64,000 bases of DNA from NCBI GenBank assembly GCA_014763615.1, contig JACXVB010000009.1, positions 1-64,000 on the forward strand, written 5' to 3'. Under the pieces are notes generated by a model, which saw only the letters and a list, made by a program, of their open reading frames with translations, searched no databases and was not told the DNA's origin. This DNA comes from Sphingobacteriales bacterium (GTDB taxonomy: Bacteria > Bacteroidota > Bacteroidia > Sphingobacteriales > Sphingobacteriaceae). Every line of letters starts with the position of its first letter. Position 1 is the stretch's first letter. A program made the position numbers and the translations under genes. Shown here one piece after another: positions 17,334-26,178 of the stretch.

Positions 17334-18134
17334 ATGAATATAAAAAAAATGAGATTATTCATCTTAACAAGTTTTGTAATCGCCATGATATCTAGTTGTG
17401 GGATTCAAAGACCCGGAAAAACAAATGCTAATGTCACTTCAACTCCATATAACGATTGGTCGGTAAGTTTATTAAAAAACTTACAAGCGGGTAAAGATGT
17501 TAGTGAAATTCAAAAAAAATTAGCGAATATTTCTGAAGATGAATTACAAAAAGGTTTACCACTTGATGAGCAGCGCAAGGCATTTTGGATAAATATCTAT
17601 AATGGTTATATTATTGCAATATTGAGAAAAGATAAGTCGCTTTTTGAAGATAGAGGCGCATTCTTTACCAAAAAGCAAATTGATATTGCCGGGCATCTCT
17701 TAAGTTTTGATGATATTGAAAACGGGATGATTAGAAAATCAAGATATAAATATGGTTTGGGCTATATTGAAAAACTGTTTCCTCCAGCTTTTGAGCGTCA
17801 TTTAAGAGTGAAGCAACGTGATTTTAGAATTCATTTTGCTATTAATTGCGGAGCTAAAAGTTGTCCTCCTGTAAGAATTTATGAAGCTAAAACTGTAAAT
17901 GAGCAATTACAAAACGCAGCGAAAGCTTATTTAACCGCACATACAACTTATCATGCCACCAAAAATTCTGTAGAAACCAGTACTTTAATGAGTTGGTTTA
18001 GAGGTGATTTTGGTGGTAAATCTGGAAGTATTGAAATTTTAAAGGAGTTTAATTTAGTGCCCGATCAAGCTCATCCCTCTTTATCTTATGGTAGTTATGA
18101 TTGGACCTTGGCTATCAATAACTTTGCAAATTAA
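17334..18134 (+). CDS. DUF547 lipoprotein
   Basis: A 266-residue lipoprotein with signal ILTSFVIAMISSC and the lipobox Cys at 22, followed by a DUF547 domain. Typical DUF547 signatures are present: RKAFWINIYNGYII near 83-96, FRIHFAINCGAKSCPPVRIYE near 165-185 and WFRGDFG near 222. The catalytic or binding role of DUF547 is not established. A second ATG five codons in would also give a good signal peptide. It is divergent from the TIGR04283-type glycosyltransferase gene. Confidence 0.9.
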   Translation: MNIKKMRLFILTSFVIAMISSCGIQRPGKTNANVTSTPYNDWSVSLLKNLQAGKDVSEIQKKLANISEDELQKGLPLDEQRKAFWINIYNGYIIAILRKDKSLFEDRGAFFTKKQIDIAGHLLSFDDIENGMIRKSRYKYGLGYIEKLFPPAFERHLRVKQRDFRIHFAINCGAKSCPPVRIYEAKTVNEQLQNAAKAYLTAHTTYHATKNSVETSTLMSWFRGDFGGKSGSIEILKEFNLVPDQAHPSLSYGSYDWTLAINNFAN

Positions 18135-18138
18135 TTTA

Positions 18139-18170
18139 TTTGAATTTTAGATAAATTAAGTTTACTTTTG
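18139..18170 (+). promoter_or_regulatory. Predicted rpsO promoter
   Basis: TTTG at 18139-18142 and TACTTTTG at 18163-18170, with a 20-base spacer, match the -33/-7 elements of the Bacteroidota main sigma factor. The start site is expected near 18177, leaving a leader of about 38 bases before rpsO. Confidence 0.75.
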
Positions 18171-18214
18171 CAGCTTATTAACAGATTATTAATCGCTTTA
18201 ATATTATTTACGTA

Positions 18215-18499
18215 ATGTATTTAAGTACTGAAAAGAAGAAAGAAATCTTCAAACAACACGGAGAATCAGAAACCAACACCGGTTCTACTGAAAGTCAAGT
18301 AGCATTATTCACTTACAGAATTGCTCACTTAACAGAACACTTAAAAAAGAATAAAAAAGATTATTCTACTCAACTAGCCCTACAAAAATTAGTAGGTAAG
18401 AGAAGAGGTTTATTAGCTTATCTTTATAAAAAAGATATCAATAGATATAGAGCTATCATTAAATCATTAGGATTAAGAGATATCATTAAATCTATCTAA
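18215..18499 (+). CDS. rpsO: 30S ribosomal protein S15
   Basis: S15 binds 16S rRNA at the central-domain three-way junction early in small-subunit assembly. The protein has 94 residues, slightly longer than the usual 89. Conserved elements are NTGSTESQVALFTYRI near 21-36, the basic helix LVGKRRGLLAYL and the end RYRAIIKSLGLR. It has its own promoter and a strong terminator, so it is a single-gene transcript. In many bacteria S15 represses its own mRNA; the short leader here may do the same, but I cannot identify a specific fold. Confidence 0.98.
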   Translation: MYLSTEKKKEIFKQHGESETNTGSTESQVALFTYRIAHLTEHLKKNKKDYSTQLALQKLVGKRRGLLAYLYKKDINRYRAIIKSLGLRDIIKSI

Positions 18500-18518
18500 T
18501 TCTTAAAAAAGATTGTAA

Positions 18519-18548
18519 AAGCCAACTTCATCAAGTTGGCTTTTTTTG
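18519..18548 (+). terminator. rpsO terminator
   Basis: A perfect ten-pair stem AAGCCAACTT/AAGTTGGCTT with a four-base CATC loop, followed by a T-run. It ends the rpsO transcript before the membrane protein gene at 18587. Confidence 0.9.
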
Positions 18549-18586
18549 TTTCAGTACAATTTTAAAATTTATTCGTAATTTGTTGT

Positions 18587-19225
18587 ATGGAAAGAATTTA
18601 CCCTAAAAGCATTTGTTTAATCGGACTCATAGTAGGCTGGTTAGCACTTATTCTTCAGCTCTATACCATGTTAAGCACTAGAGTTTTACCTCTTGGATTA
18701 GCGTTATTAAAGTTTTTTAGCTACTTCACCATTATGACCAATATTTTGGTGGCTGTATGTTTTACGGTATTGTATCTCCATAGCGGTTCAAAATGGAATT
18801 CTTGGTTTTCAAAACCTGCAGTTTTAACGGCAACTACGGTTTATATTTTAATAGTGGGAGCGGTGTATAATTTAGTTTTAAGAGCAAGCAATCATCCACA
18901 AGGTATCGGAATTTTAGCTGATGAATTGCTGCATTCGGTAATGCCTCTTTATTTCTTATTCTTTTGGATAAAATATGTTCCGAAAGGAAATTTAAGCTAT
19001 CAAAATGCTAAGTCATGGTTGGTTTATCCGGGTTTATATCTGATCTACACCATCATTAAAGGCTTGTTTGTTCATCAATATCCTTATTTTTTTATGGATG
19101 TAGATAAAATAGGCTACCCAGCAGTGATGATGAATAGTGCTGTATTATTCCTGATTTTCTTTGGCTTGTTCTATTTGTTTATCTGGATGGATAAAAGAAT
19201 GGCTAAAAAACAAGAGGTGATTTAG
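18587..19225 (+). CDS. Pr6Pr-family membrane protein
   Basis: A 212-residue protein with about six hydrophobic helices at residues 7-28, 35-65, 78-100, 115-130, 145-165 and 180-200. The motifs LLKFFSYFTIMTNILV and HSVMPLYFLFFWI match Pr6Pr (FAR-17a/AIG1-like) membrane proteins of unknown role; related eukaryotic proteins hydrolyse fatty-acid esters, but this is only weak guidance. It lies after the rpsO terminator, so it needs its own promoter. Its stop overlaps that of the convergent dnaB gene by four bases. Confidence 0.75.
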   Translation: MERIYPKSICLIGLIVGWLALILQLYTMLSTRVLPLGLALLKFFSYFTIMTNILVAVCFTVLYLHSGSKWNSWFSKPAVLTATTVYILIVGAVYNLVLRASNHPQGIGILADELLHSVMPLYFLFFWIKYVPKGNLSYQNAKSWLVYPGLYLIYTIIKGLFVHQYPYFFMDVDKIGYPAVMMNSAVLFLIFFGLFYLFIWMDKRMAKKQEVI

Positions 19226-20769
19226 AAAGGCGGCTCATCATCTTCGTTATCCCAATTCTTAGGTTTTAAAGTAATACTTTCAAACTGAGCAGAAGGTGAT
19301 AAACTTGAAAAAGGATCGGCACTATCGCCAGAAGGAGAAGCGCTAAACCCATCTTCTAAATCGGCAAACTTCACATATTTACCAATAAATCTTAAAGGAA
19401 CTGTTCCGGTTTCACCGTTTCTATGTTTTGCAATAATTACTTCTCCTATACCAGCAGTCGGATTTCCATTTTCATCCTGATCTAAACCGTAATATTCTGG
19501 ACGATAAAGGAATAAAACCATATCCGCATCTTGCTCAATGGCTCCAGATTCACGTAAATCAGAAAGCATTGGCTTTTTAGATCCTCCAGGACGATTTTCT
19601 ACCGCTCTACTCAACTGAGAAAGTGCAATCACGGGAACATTTAATTCTTTAGCAACTTGTTTTAAAGCTCTAGAGATACTTGAAATTTCTTGCTCTCTGT
19701 TACCGCTTCCTTTACCATCGGCTTTGCCTTGCATCAATTGCAAATAATCAATAATAATCATTTGAATATCGTATTGGGCTTTTAATCTTCTACATTTTGC
19801 CCTAAACTCAAAAACATTTAAAGCTGGCGTATCATCAATAATCAAAGGAGCTTCGCTTAAATTTCCAATTTTAGAAGTTAATTGATGCCATTCCCAATCT
19901 AACAATTGTCCTTTTCTAATTTTTTCTTGCTCAATCTCGGCTTCTCCAGAAATTAAACGATTCGTTAATTGAACTGATGACATCTCTAAAGAGAAAAATA
20001 CCACTGGTTTACCAAACTGTACAGCAGCATTTCTAGCACAACTTAATACAAAGGCTGTTTTTCCCATTGCAGGGCGGGCTGCAATAATCACTAAATCTGA
20101 TTTTTGCCAACCGTTGGTCATCCTGTCTAAAGCGGTAAAGCCTGATGGAACGCCTGTTAAAGTATCGTCTTTTCCTCTTAATGATTCTAAAACTTTTAAT
20201 GATTCTTTAACGATGTCATCAATTTTACGAGAGTCTCTTCTTAAATTATTTTGAGCAATGTCAAATAAATTCTTCTCAGCATAGTCTAATAACTCAAATA
20301 CATCACTGGTATCTTCATAAGATTGATTGATGATATCAGTAGAAATACGAATCAATTCTCTTTGAATAAATTTCTGAGAGATGATACGAGCATGGTATTC
20401 TATATTAGCCGCAGAAGCCACACGATTAGTGAGTTCGGTAATGTAAAAAGCACCACCCACCATTTCTAAATCTCCTTGTTGGCGTAACTGAGCAGTCACT
20501 GTTAAAATATCAACGGGTGAGGAGGCGGTAAACAAAACTTGAATGGCTTCAAATATCTTTTGATGGGCATCTTTGTAGAAAACATCAGGTTTTAGAATGT
20601 CAATTACCGCAGATAAAGCGTCCTTTTCAAGCATGAGAGCACCCAATACGGCCTCTTCTAAATCTAAAGCTTGTGGCGGTAATTTCCCCAAGCCAGAAAC
20701 CAAATTGGTTAATCTTCCTCTTTTTTCTTTTGATAATGGTGATTTACTGGAATCAGTTTCTAAACTCAT
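19222..20769 (-). CDS. dnaB: Replicative DNA helicase
   Basis: DnaB is the ring helicase that unwinds DNA at the replication fork. The protein has 515 residues, with an N-terminal helical domain at about 30-135 (PPQALDLEEAVLGALMLEKDAL) and the RecA-like domain from about 190, with Walker A ARPAMGKTA near 231-239 and IIIDYLQLM as Walker B. No intein interrupts the Walker A region. A long Ser/Pro-rich tail ends WDNEDDEPPF, the acidic-aromatic end expected for helicases that bind partners. Upstream lies a 278-base intergenic region with DnaA-box sequences. Confidence 0.97.
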   Translation of the reverse strand: MSLETDSSKSPLSKEKRGRLTNLVSGLGKLPPQALDLEEAVLGALMLEKDALSAVIDILKPDVFYKDAHQKIFEAIQVLFTASSPVDILTVTAQLRQQGDLEMVGGAFYITELTNRVASAANIEYHARIISQKFIQRELIRISTDIINQSYEDTSDVFELLDYAEKNLFDIAQNNLRRDSRKIDDIVKESLKVLESLRGKDDTLTGVPSGFTALDRMTNGWQKSDLVIIAARPAMGKTAFVLSCARNAAVQFGKPVVFFSLEMSSVQLTNRLISGEAEIEQEKIRKGQLLDWEWHQLTSKIGNLSEAPLIIDDTPALNVFEFRAKCRRLKAQYDIQMIIIDYLQLMQGKADGKGSGNREQEISSISRALKQVAKELNVPVIALSQLSRAVENRPGGSKKPMLSDLRESGAIEQDADMVLFLYRPEYYGLDQDENGNPTAGIGEVIIAKHRNGETGTVPLRFIGKYVKFADLEDGFSASPSGDSADPFSSLSPSAQFESITLKPKNWDNEDDEPPF

Positions 20770-20809
20770 ATTACAAAAATATATAAATTTTTAGCTCTCC
20801 TTTCAGGAG

Positions 20810-20971
20810 TTATTCACAGCCTTCTTAGTGTGAAAAATACACAATTTGAATTTTGAAGCTATTTTTTCTGAAATTTTCAACAAATGATGTGGATTAATGG
20901 TTGAAAAGTTTTTTAATCTTCCTTTAAACGTTTTAAATGGGTGTGTTAATAAAAACCTTTGATGTGGATAA
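20810..20971. promoter_or_regulatory. Cluster of DnaA-box sequences between dnaB and rlmB
   Basis: Two perfect TTATnCACA boxes occur (20810-20818 forward; 20963-20971 reverse), plus two with one mismatch (20829-20837 and 20888-20896, both reverse). They lie in the AT-rich gap between divergent dnaB and rlmB. This may be a DnaA-controlled promoter of dnaB or a weak origin candidate. On the reverse strand TATTTTTG just upstream of the dnaB ATG is a possible -7 element. Confidence 0.35.
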
Positions 20972-21047
20972 AGCTGAGGGTATTGATTATTGATTCGGAT
21001 TTTCTTAAATAAGAAAAGCTATTTTTTAGCTAACTTCGTCCATTATT

Positions 21048-21815
21048 ATGGATAGGAAATTTCAACATCAACCCAAAGAAGTAAACCAAATGATTTTTGG
21101 TATCAGAGCAGTGATTGAAGCCATACGCTCTGGTCGAGATATCGAATCTTTATTTATTCAAAGAGGGTTAAATGGAGGGCTTTTTTCTGAATTAAAAACG
21201 CTCTTAAGAGAATTTGATATTCCCTCGCAACAAGTACCTATCGAAAAGTTGAATAGGATTACGGCAAAGAATCATCAAGGTGTGGTGGCTTTTATTTCGC
21301 CTATCAGCTATCAAAAAATTGAAGATATTATTCCTTTGATTTTTGAGAAAGGAGAGACTCCATTAGTCTTAATTTTAGATGGAATTACTGATGTCAGAAA
21401 TTTTGGAGCCATTGCCAGAACCGCAGAATGTAGTGGCGTACACGCGATTGTAGTACCTAAAAAGGGTTCGGCACAAATTAATCCGGATGCTGTTAAGACT
21501 TCTGCTGGGGCATTATATAAAGTACCTGTTTGCAGACACGATAATTTATTGCATATTCTTCGCTTTTTAAAAGATTCAGGATTACAAATTGTAGCCTGTA
21601 CAGAAAAAACGGAAGATTATATTTACAAACCCGACTATACTGCTCCAACGGCTATCATTATGGGAGCAGAAGATGAGGGGATCTCCTTTGATTTAATGAG
21701 AAATGCCGATTACCTCACTAAAATACCTATGTCTGGAGAAATAGAATCATTAAATGTCTCTGTATCTGCTGGTGTGATTTTGTATGAAGCTGTAAGACAG
21801 CGTTTCTCATCCTAA
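21048..21815 (+). CDS. rlmB: 23S rRNA (guanosine-2'-O)-methyltransferase RlmB-type
   Basis: A SPOUT/TrmH-family RNA ribose methyltransferase of 255 residues. The N-terminal substrate-binding domain (FGIRAVIEAI...) is followed by the knotted catalytic domain with motif 1 LDGITDVRNFGAIARTAEC near 115-133, motif 2 IIMGAEDEGI near 203-212 and motif 3 IPMSGEIESLNVSVSAGVILYE near 225-246. RlmB methylates G2251 of 23S rRNA; assignment to this exact site is inferred from family similarity. Its end overlaps that of the convergent guanylyltransferase gene by four bases. Confidence 0.9.
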   Translation: MDRKFQHQPKEVNQMIFGIRAVIEAIRSGRDIESLFIQRGLNGGLFSELKTLLREFDIPSQQVPIEKLNRITAKNHQGVVAFISPISYQKIEDIIPLIFEKGETPLVLILDGITDVRNFGAIARTAECSGVHAIVVPKKGSAQINPDAVKTSAGALYKVPVCRHDNLLHILRFLKDSGLQIVACTEKTEDYIYKPDYTAPTAIIMGAEDEGISFDLMRNADYLTKIPMSGEIESLNVSVSAGVILYEAVRQRFSS

Positions 21816-22897
21816 ATATACTGATTGCCAAACTTGTGTTTCACATCTGCAACAACCTGTTTAACATGTTGTTCTTGGTCTCTTGGGCAAATCATTAAAG
21901 TATTGTTAGATTCTACCACGATAAAATCATGCAAACCATTTAATATCACTAATTTTTCTTTGGGCACATTTACCATGCAATTAGAAGAGTTATACATGAT
22001 GACCTTTTCAGGATTGATTACTGCGTTACCTACATAATCTTTTTCGGCTAATTCATAAACTGATGACCAAGTTCCTAAATCAGACCAACCGAAATCTGCG
22101 GGCATCACATAAACATTTTCTGCTTTTTCCATGATGCCATAATCAATAGAAATATTGGTACATCTCTGAAAAGCAGATTGAATAAACTCTTTTTCAGTAT
22201 CTGTATTATAGGCGTTTTTACCCTCTCTAAAAATCTCACTCATTTCTGGTAAATAGAGATCAAAAGCATTAATTATTGCATTTACAGACCAGATGAAAAT
22301 CCCAGAATTCCAAAGAAAATCGCCGCTGGCTAAGAATGTTTGCGCAATTTCTAGCGAAGGTTTTTCTGTAAATGTTTTTACTTTATGGATATTCTTTGAT
22401 AAGATTTCGTTTTCATATTGGATGTACCCATAACCTGTATCAGGTCTGGAAGGTTTAATTCCCAAAGTAATTAAACAATCATTCTGTTCTGCAGCAGAAA
22501 GTGTTTGATTAATCACACTGATGAAATTTTCAGTATCTAAAATCAAATGATCAGAGGGTGCTACAACCACTTGAGCCTTAGGGTTTGTTTTTTGAATTTT
22601 ATAACAGCCATAAGCAATACAAGGTGCTGTATTTCTCATGATAGGCTCACCAATAATCTGATTATCTGTCAATTCTGGCAATTGCTCTTTTACCAGATGA
22701 AAATAATTTTCATTAGTTAAGATGTAAATGTTTTCTACTGGTAGGATTTTTTTAAAGCGTTCGAATGTATTTTGTATTAAACTTTTCCCCGTTCCTAATA
22801 CATCTAAAAATTGTTTTGGATAACTTGTTCTGCTTACAGGCCAAAATCTACTTCCAACACCACCTGCCATTATTAAAGCATAATTGTTTTTGTTCAT
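21812..22897 (-). CDS. manC: Mannose-1-phosphate guanylyltransferase
   Basis: This enzyme makes GDP-mannose from mannose-1-phosphate and GTP for polysaccharides and glycoproteins. The protein has 361 residues; the N-terminal nucleotide-binding signature MAGGVGSRFWPVSR is at about 10-23, with FVxEKP-like FTEKPS near 150 and WNSGIF near 185. It is the short form without the C-terminal isomerase domain. The next downstream... gene on the same strand, upstream in transcription, is kdsD, 11 bases away, so the two envelope-sugar genes are probably co-transcribed. Confidence 0.9.
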   Translation of the reverse strand: MNKNNYALIMAGGVGSRFWPVSRTSYPKQFLDVLGTGKSLIQNTFERFKKILPVENIYILTNENYFHLVKEQLPELTDNQIIGEPIMRNTAPCIAYGCYKIQKTNPKAQVVVAPSDHLILDTENFISVINQTLSAAEQNDCLITLGIKPSRPDTGYGYIQYENEILSKNIHKVKTFTEKPSLEIAQTFLASGDFLWNSGIFIWSVNAIINAFDLYLPEMSEIFREGKNAYNTDTEKEFIQSAFQRCTNISIDYGIMEKAENVYVMPADFGWSDLGTWSSVYELAEKDYVGNAVINPEKVIMYNSSNCMVNVPKEKLVILNGLHDFIVVESNNTLMICPRDQEQHVKQVVADVKHKFGNQYI

Positions 22898-22908
22898 TTA
22901 GGTTTAAT

Positions 22909-23874
22909 TTAGATTATTCCTTCTTTTAATAAGTCATGTAAATGTACAACTCCTTGATAAAAATTATCCTTAATCACTATTAATTGTGTGATATTAAATT
23001 GTTTCATCTTCTGTAAAGCATTAACGGCCATTTCATTATAATCGATAGTTTTAGGATGATGATTCATGATGTCAACTGCTTTTAAATGCTCAAATGAGGA
23101 GTATTTTTCCATCATCCTTCTCAAATCGCCATCAGTAATGACTCCTTTTAAAACATCATCCTCTACAATAGCCACCACACCTAATCTTTTTTGAGTAATT
23201 TCTAATATCACCTCTCGGATATTGGCATTTAAACTAATCTGAGGTTTTTCATTCATCACACTTAAATCGGATACCTTAAGATAAAGTCTTTTTCCCAAAG
23301 CCCCACCTGGATGAAATTTTGCAAAATCTTCTTTTGAAAAGGAGCGACATTCTACCAAGGCGACCGCTAAAGCATCACCCAAAACCAATTGTGCGGTTGT
23401 GCTTGTGGTTGGAGCTAAATTATTCGGACAAGCTTCTTCCACGATAGACGCATCTAAAACAAAATCCGATTGTTGCGCCAAATAAGAATGTGTATCACCA
23501 ACAATACTCGCTAATAAGTTTCCTCCTTGTTTTAAAAGCGGAATTAAAACTTTTATTTCAGCAGTATTCCCACTTTTTGATAGGCAAATAATCAAATCAT
23601 CTTGTTGGATAATCCCTAAATCTCCATGAACTGCATCAGCAGCATGCATAAAAATTGCAGGTGTTCCGGTGGAGTTGAAGGTAGCGACCATCTTTTGAGC
23701 AATGATGGCACTTTTGCCAATACCAGTTACAATTACTCTTCCTTTTAGGTTTAAGATGTTTGATACAAGTTTGCTAAAATCCTCGTTTAATTGATTTGAA
23801 AGTTGGAGAATGGCCTCACTTTCTATGCGAATAGTTTTACGAGCAAACTCCAAAATTTCTTCAGATGATTTCAA
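22909..23874 (-). CDS. kdsD: Arabinose-5-phosphate isomerase (KpsF/GutQ/KdsD)
   Basis: This enzyme converts D-ribulose-5-phosphate to D-arabinose-5-phosphate, the first committed step to Kdo for lipopolysaccharide. The protein has 321 residues: a SIS sugar-isomerase domain at about 30-165 (VTGIGKSAIIAQKMVATFNSTG; CLSKSGNTAEI) and two C-terminal CBS domains at about 205-320. kdsA, encoding the next step of the pathway, lies 2.3 kb away beyond recQ, which supports a Kdo role. It starts the operon with manC and is divergent from recQ. Confidence 0.93.
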   Translation of the reverse strand: MKSSEEILEFARKTIRIESEAILQLSNQLNEDFSKLVSNILNLKGRVIVTGIGKSAIIAQKMVATFNSTGTPAIFMHAADAVHGDLGIIQQDDLIICLSKSGNTAEIKVLIPLLKQGGNLLASIVGDTHSYLAQQSDFVLDASIVEEACPNNLAPTTSTTAQLVLGDALAVALVECRSFSKEDFAKFHPGGALGKRLYLKVSDLSVMNEKPQISLNANIREVILEITQKRLGVVAIVEDDVLKGVITDGDLRRMMEKYSSFEHLKAVDIMNHHPKTIDYNEMAVNALQKMKQFNITQLIVIKDNFYQGVVHLHDLLKEGII

Positions 23875-23966
23875 ATTGAAAAATTTATAATTAAAATACT
23901 ATTATTTCACAAAAATATGTTATTTTGATGTCTAAATCAGCATGCGCTGTTTTTTTGATGTTAAAA

Positions 23967-26156
23967 ATGCAGATTCAAAAATCCTTAGTAGATAACTTAC
24001 AGACTTTTTTTGGCTTTGATAACTTTAAAGGTGATCAAGAAGCCATTATCAATAGTGTATTAGAAAAGAACGATACTTTCGTGATTATGCCCACTGGTGG
24101 CGGTAAATCAATATGTTATCAATTACCAGCATTGATGAGCGAGGGAACGGCTTTAGTGATTTCACCTCTTATTGCCTTAATGAAAAATCAGGTAGATCAG
24201 TTAAGGGCTTTTGGAGGGAGAGATAGCATTGCTCATTTCCTAAACTCTTCTCTTAACAAATCTGAAATTGCAAAAGTTAAAGAAGACGTTATAGCTGGCG
24301 AAACTAAATTGCTTTACGTTGCACCAGAATCTTTAACTAAGCAAGACAATGTTGACTTTTTAAAGCTAGTAGATGTTTCTTTTGTAGCTGTGGATGAAGC
24401 TCATTGTATTTCTGAATGGGGACATGATTTTAGACCGGAATATCGGAAAATAAGGCAAGTCATTAATAATATCAGAGAAAACATATCGATTATTGCTTTA
24501 ACAGCTACTGCCACACCAAAAGTTCAGTATGATATTCAGAAGAACTTGCAAATGACAGGGGCAAATCTCTTCAAATCCTCGTTTAACCGTCCTAATTTAT
24601 TTTATGAAGTACGCCCAAAAAGAGATGTGATCAAAGAGATTGTCAAATACGTTAAAAATAATACCGGAAAATCAGGAATTGTTTACTGCTTAAGCAGGAA
24701 AAAAGTAGAAGAAGTTTCTAATGCTTTAGAAATTAATGGTATCAAATCTTTGCCTTATCATGCTGGTTTAGAAGCCAAAGTACGAGCAGAAACTCAAGAT
24801 AAATTTCTGATGGAAGATGTGGATGTGATTGTGGCAACTATCGCATTCGGTATGGGGATTGACAAGCCAGACGTTCGATATGTAATTCATCATGACATTC
24901 CGAAAAGTATGGAAGGCTATTATCAAGAAACGGGTAGAGCAGGAAGAGATGGCGGAGAAGGAGTTTGTATTGCCTTTTATTCTGAAAAAGATATTGATAA
25001 ACTCGCTAAGTTTATGAAAGACAAACCTGTTTCTGAACGAGAAATAGGTACCCAAATTTTAAAAGAAGTTATTGATTATTCTGAATCTGCAGTTTGTAGA
25101 AGAAAACAAATACTTCATTATTTCGGTGAAAACTTTAATGAAGTTGGATGTAATAATATGTGCGATAACTGTCGCTCACAAAAGCAATATTTCAACGCCG
25201 AAGAACCTTTATTAACTGTATTAAATTTAATCAAAGATTTAGGCGAAAAATTTGATGATCACTACATTTTAAATGTATTGATGGGTATAGAAACTGCTCA
25301 AATTCAATCTTATAAACATCATCAGTCTAAATATTTTGGTTTAGGTAAAAATGATGGTTTAAATCTATGGAAATCTTTAATGCGCCAAGCTCTATTAGAT
25401 AACTTCATTTCAAAAGATGTAGATAATTTCGGCTTAATTCATATCGCAAAAGCTGGCGAGAAATTCTTAGAAAATCCTTATGCTTTACGTTTTATCCTCA
25501 ACAGGGAAATGGAAACTGTTTCTGATGACGATGAAGAAGGTGCACAACAAGGTACAGGAGCTGTTGATACACAGCTTTTACAAATGTTGAAAGAGCTAAG
25601 AAAGAAAATCGCTAAACAAAAAAATCTCCCCCCATTTGTGATTTTCCAAGATCCATCTTTAGAGGAAATGTGTACGCATTATCCTATTTCTATTGATGAA
25701 TTAAAAAATATTTCTGGAGTTGGACATGGTAAAGCACTTAAGTTTGGTTCAGCATTTATTGAGCTCATCAAGAATTATGTAGAAGAAAATGATATTGATC
25801 GTCCGATTGATTTTGTGGTAAAAACTACTGCAAATAAGTCTGCTTTGAAGGTTTCTATCATTCAAAACATTGATAGACATATTTCTTTAGAAGATATTGC
25901 GGCCTCAAAAGGGATTTCTTATGAAGAGATTTTAAAAGAAGTGGAATCAATTGTAAGTTCTGGTACAAAATTGAATTTAGATTATTTTATCGATGAAATG
26001 ATTGATGAAGATCGTCAAGATGAAGTTTTTGATTATTTCAGATCTGCTGATGTAGATTCTATTGATAAGGCTTTAGAAGAGTTAGGAACCGATGATTATA
26101 ACAGAGAAGAAATCCAATTAATGCGGATCAAGTTCATGTCTGAACTTGGAAATTAA
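23967..26156 (+). CDS. recQ: ATP-dependent DNA helicase RecQ
   Basis: A 3'-5' superfamily 2 helicase for recombination and fork repair. I choose the ATG at 23967 (MQIQKSLVDNL, 729 residues), because this beginning matches the usual RecQ length; the frame is open from 23925. Motifs seen are Walker A MPTGGGKSICYQLP, DEAH in VDEAHCISEWGHDFRPEY, motif VI QETGRAGRDG, the zinc-binding Cys set near C387-CNNMCDNC, an RQC region and a C-terminal HRDC domain (LPPFVIFQDPSLEEMC). The last 100 residues are an acidic extension usual for Bacteroidota RecQ. kdsA starts 22 bases downstream. Confidence 0.95.
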   Translation: MQIQKSLVDNLQTFFGFDNFKGDQEAIINSVLEKNDTFVIMPTGGGKSICYQLPALMSEGTALVISPLIALMKNQVDQLRAFGGRDSIAHFLNSSLNKSEIAKVKEDVIAGETKLLYVAPESLTKQDNVDFLKLVDVSFVAVDEAHCISEWGHDFRPEYRKIRQVINNIRENISIIALTATATPKVQYDIQKNLQMTGANLFKSSFNRPNLFYEVRPKRDVIKEIVKYVKNNTGKSGIVYCLSRKKVEEVSNALEINGIKSLPYHAGLEAKVRAETQDKFLMEDVDVIVATIAFGMGIDKPDVRYVIHHDIPKSMEGYYQETGRAGRDGGEGVCIAFYSEKDIDKLAKFMKDKPVSEREIGTQILKEVIDYSESAVCRRKQILHYFGENFNEVGCNNMCDNCRSQKQYFNAEEPLLTVLNLIKDLGEKFDDHYILNVLMGIETAQIQSYKHHQSKYFGLGKNDGLNLWKSLMRQALLDNFISKDVDNFGLIHIAKAGEKFLENPYALRFILNREMETVSDDDEEGAQQGTGAVDTQLLQMLKELRKKIAKQKNLPPFVIFQDPSLEEMCTHYPISIDELKNISGVGHGKALKFGSAFIELIKNYVEENDIDRPIDFVVKTTANKSALKVSIIQNIDRHISLEDIAASKGISYEEILKEVESIVSSGTKLNLDYFIDEMIDEDRQDEVFDYFRSADVDSIDKALEELGTDDYNREEIQLMRIKFMSELGN

Positions 26157-26178
26157 TCATTTAAATATCACAAAATAT

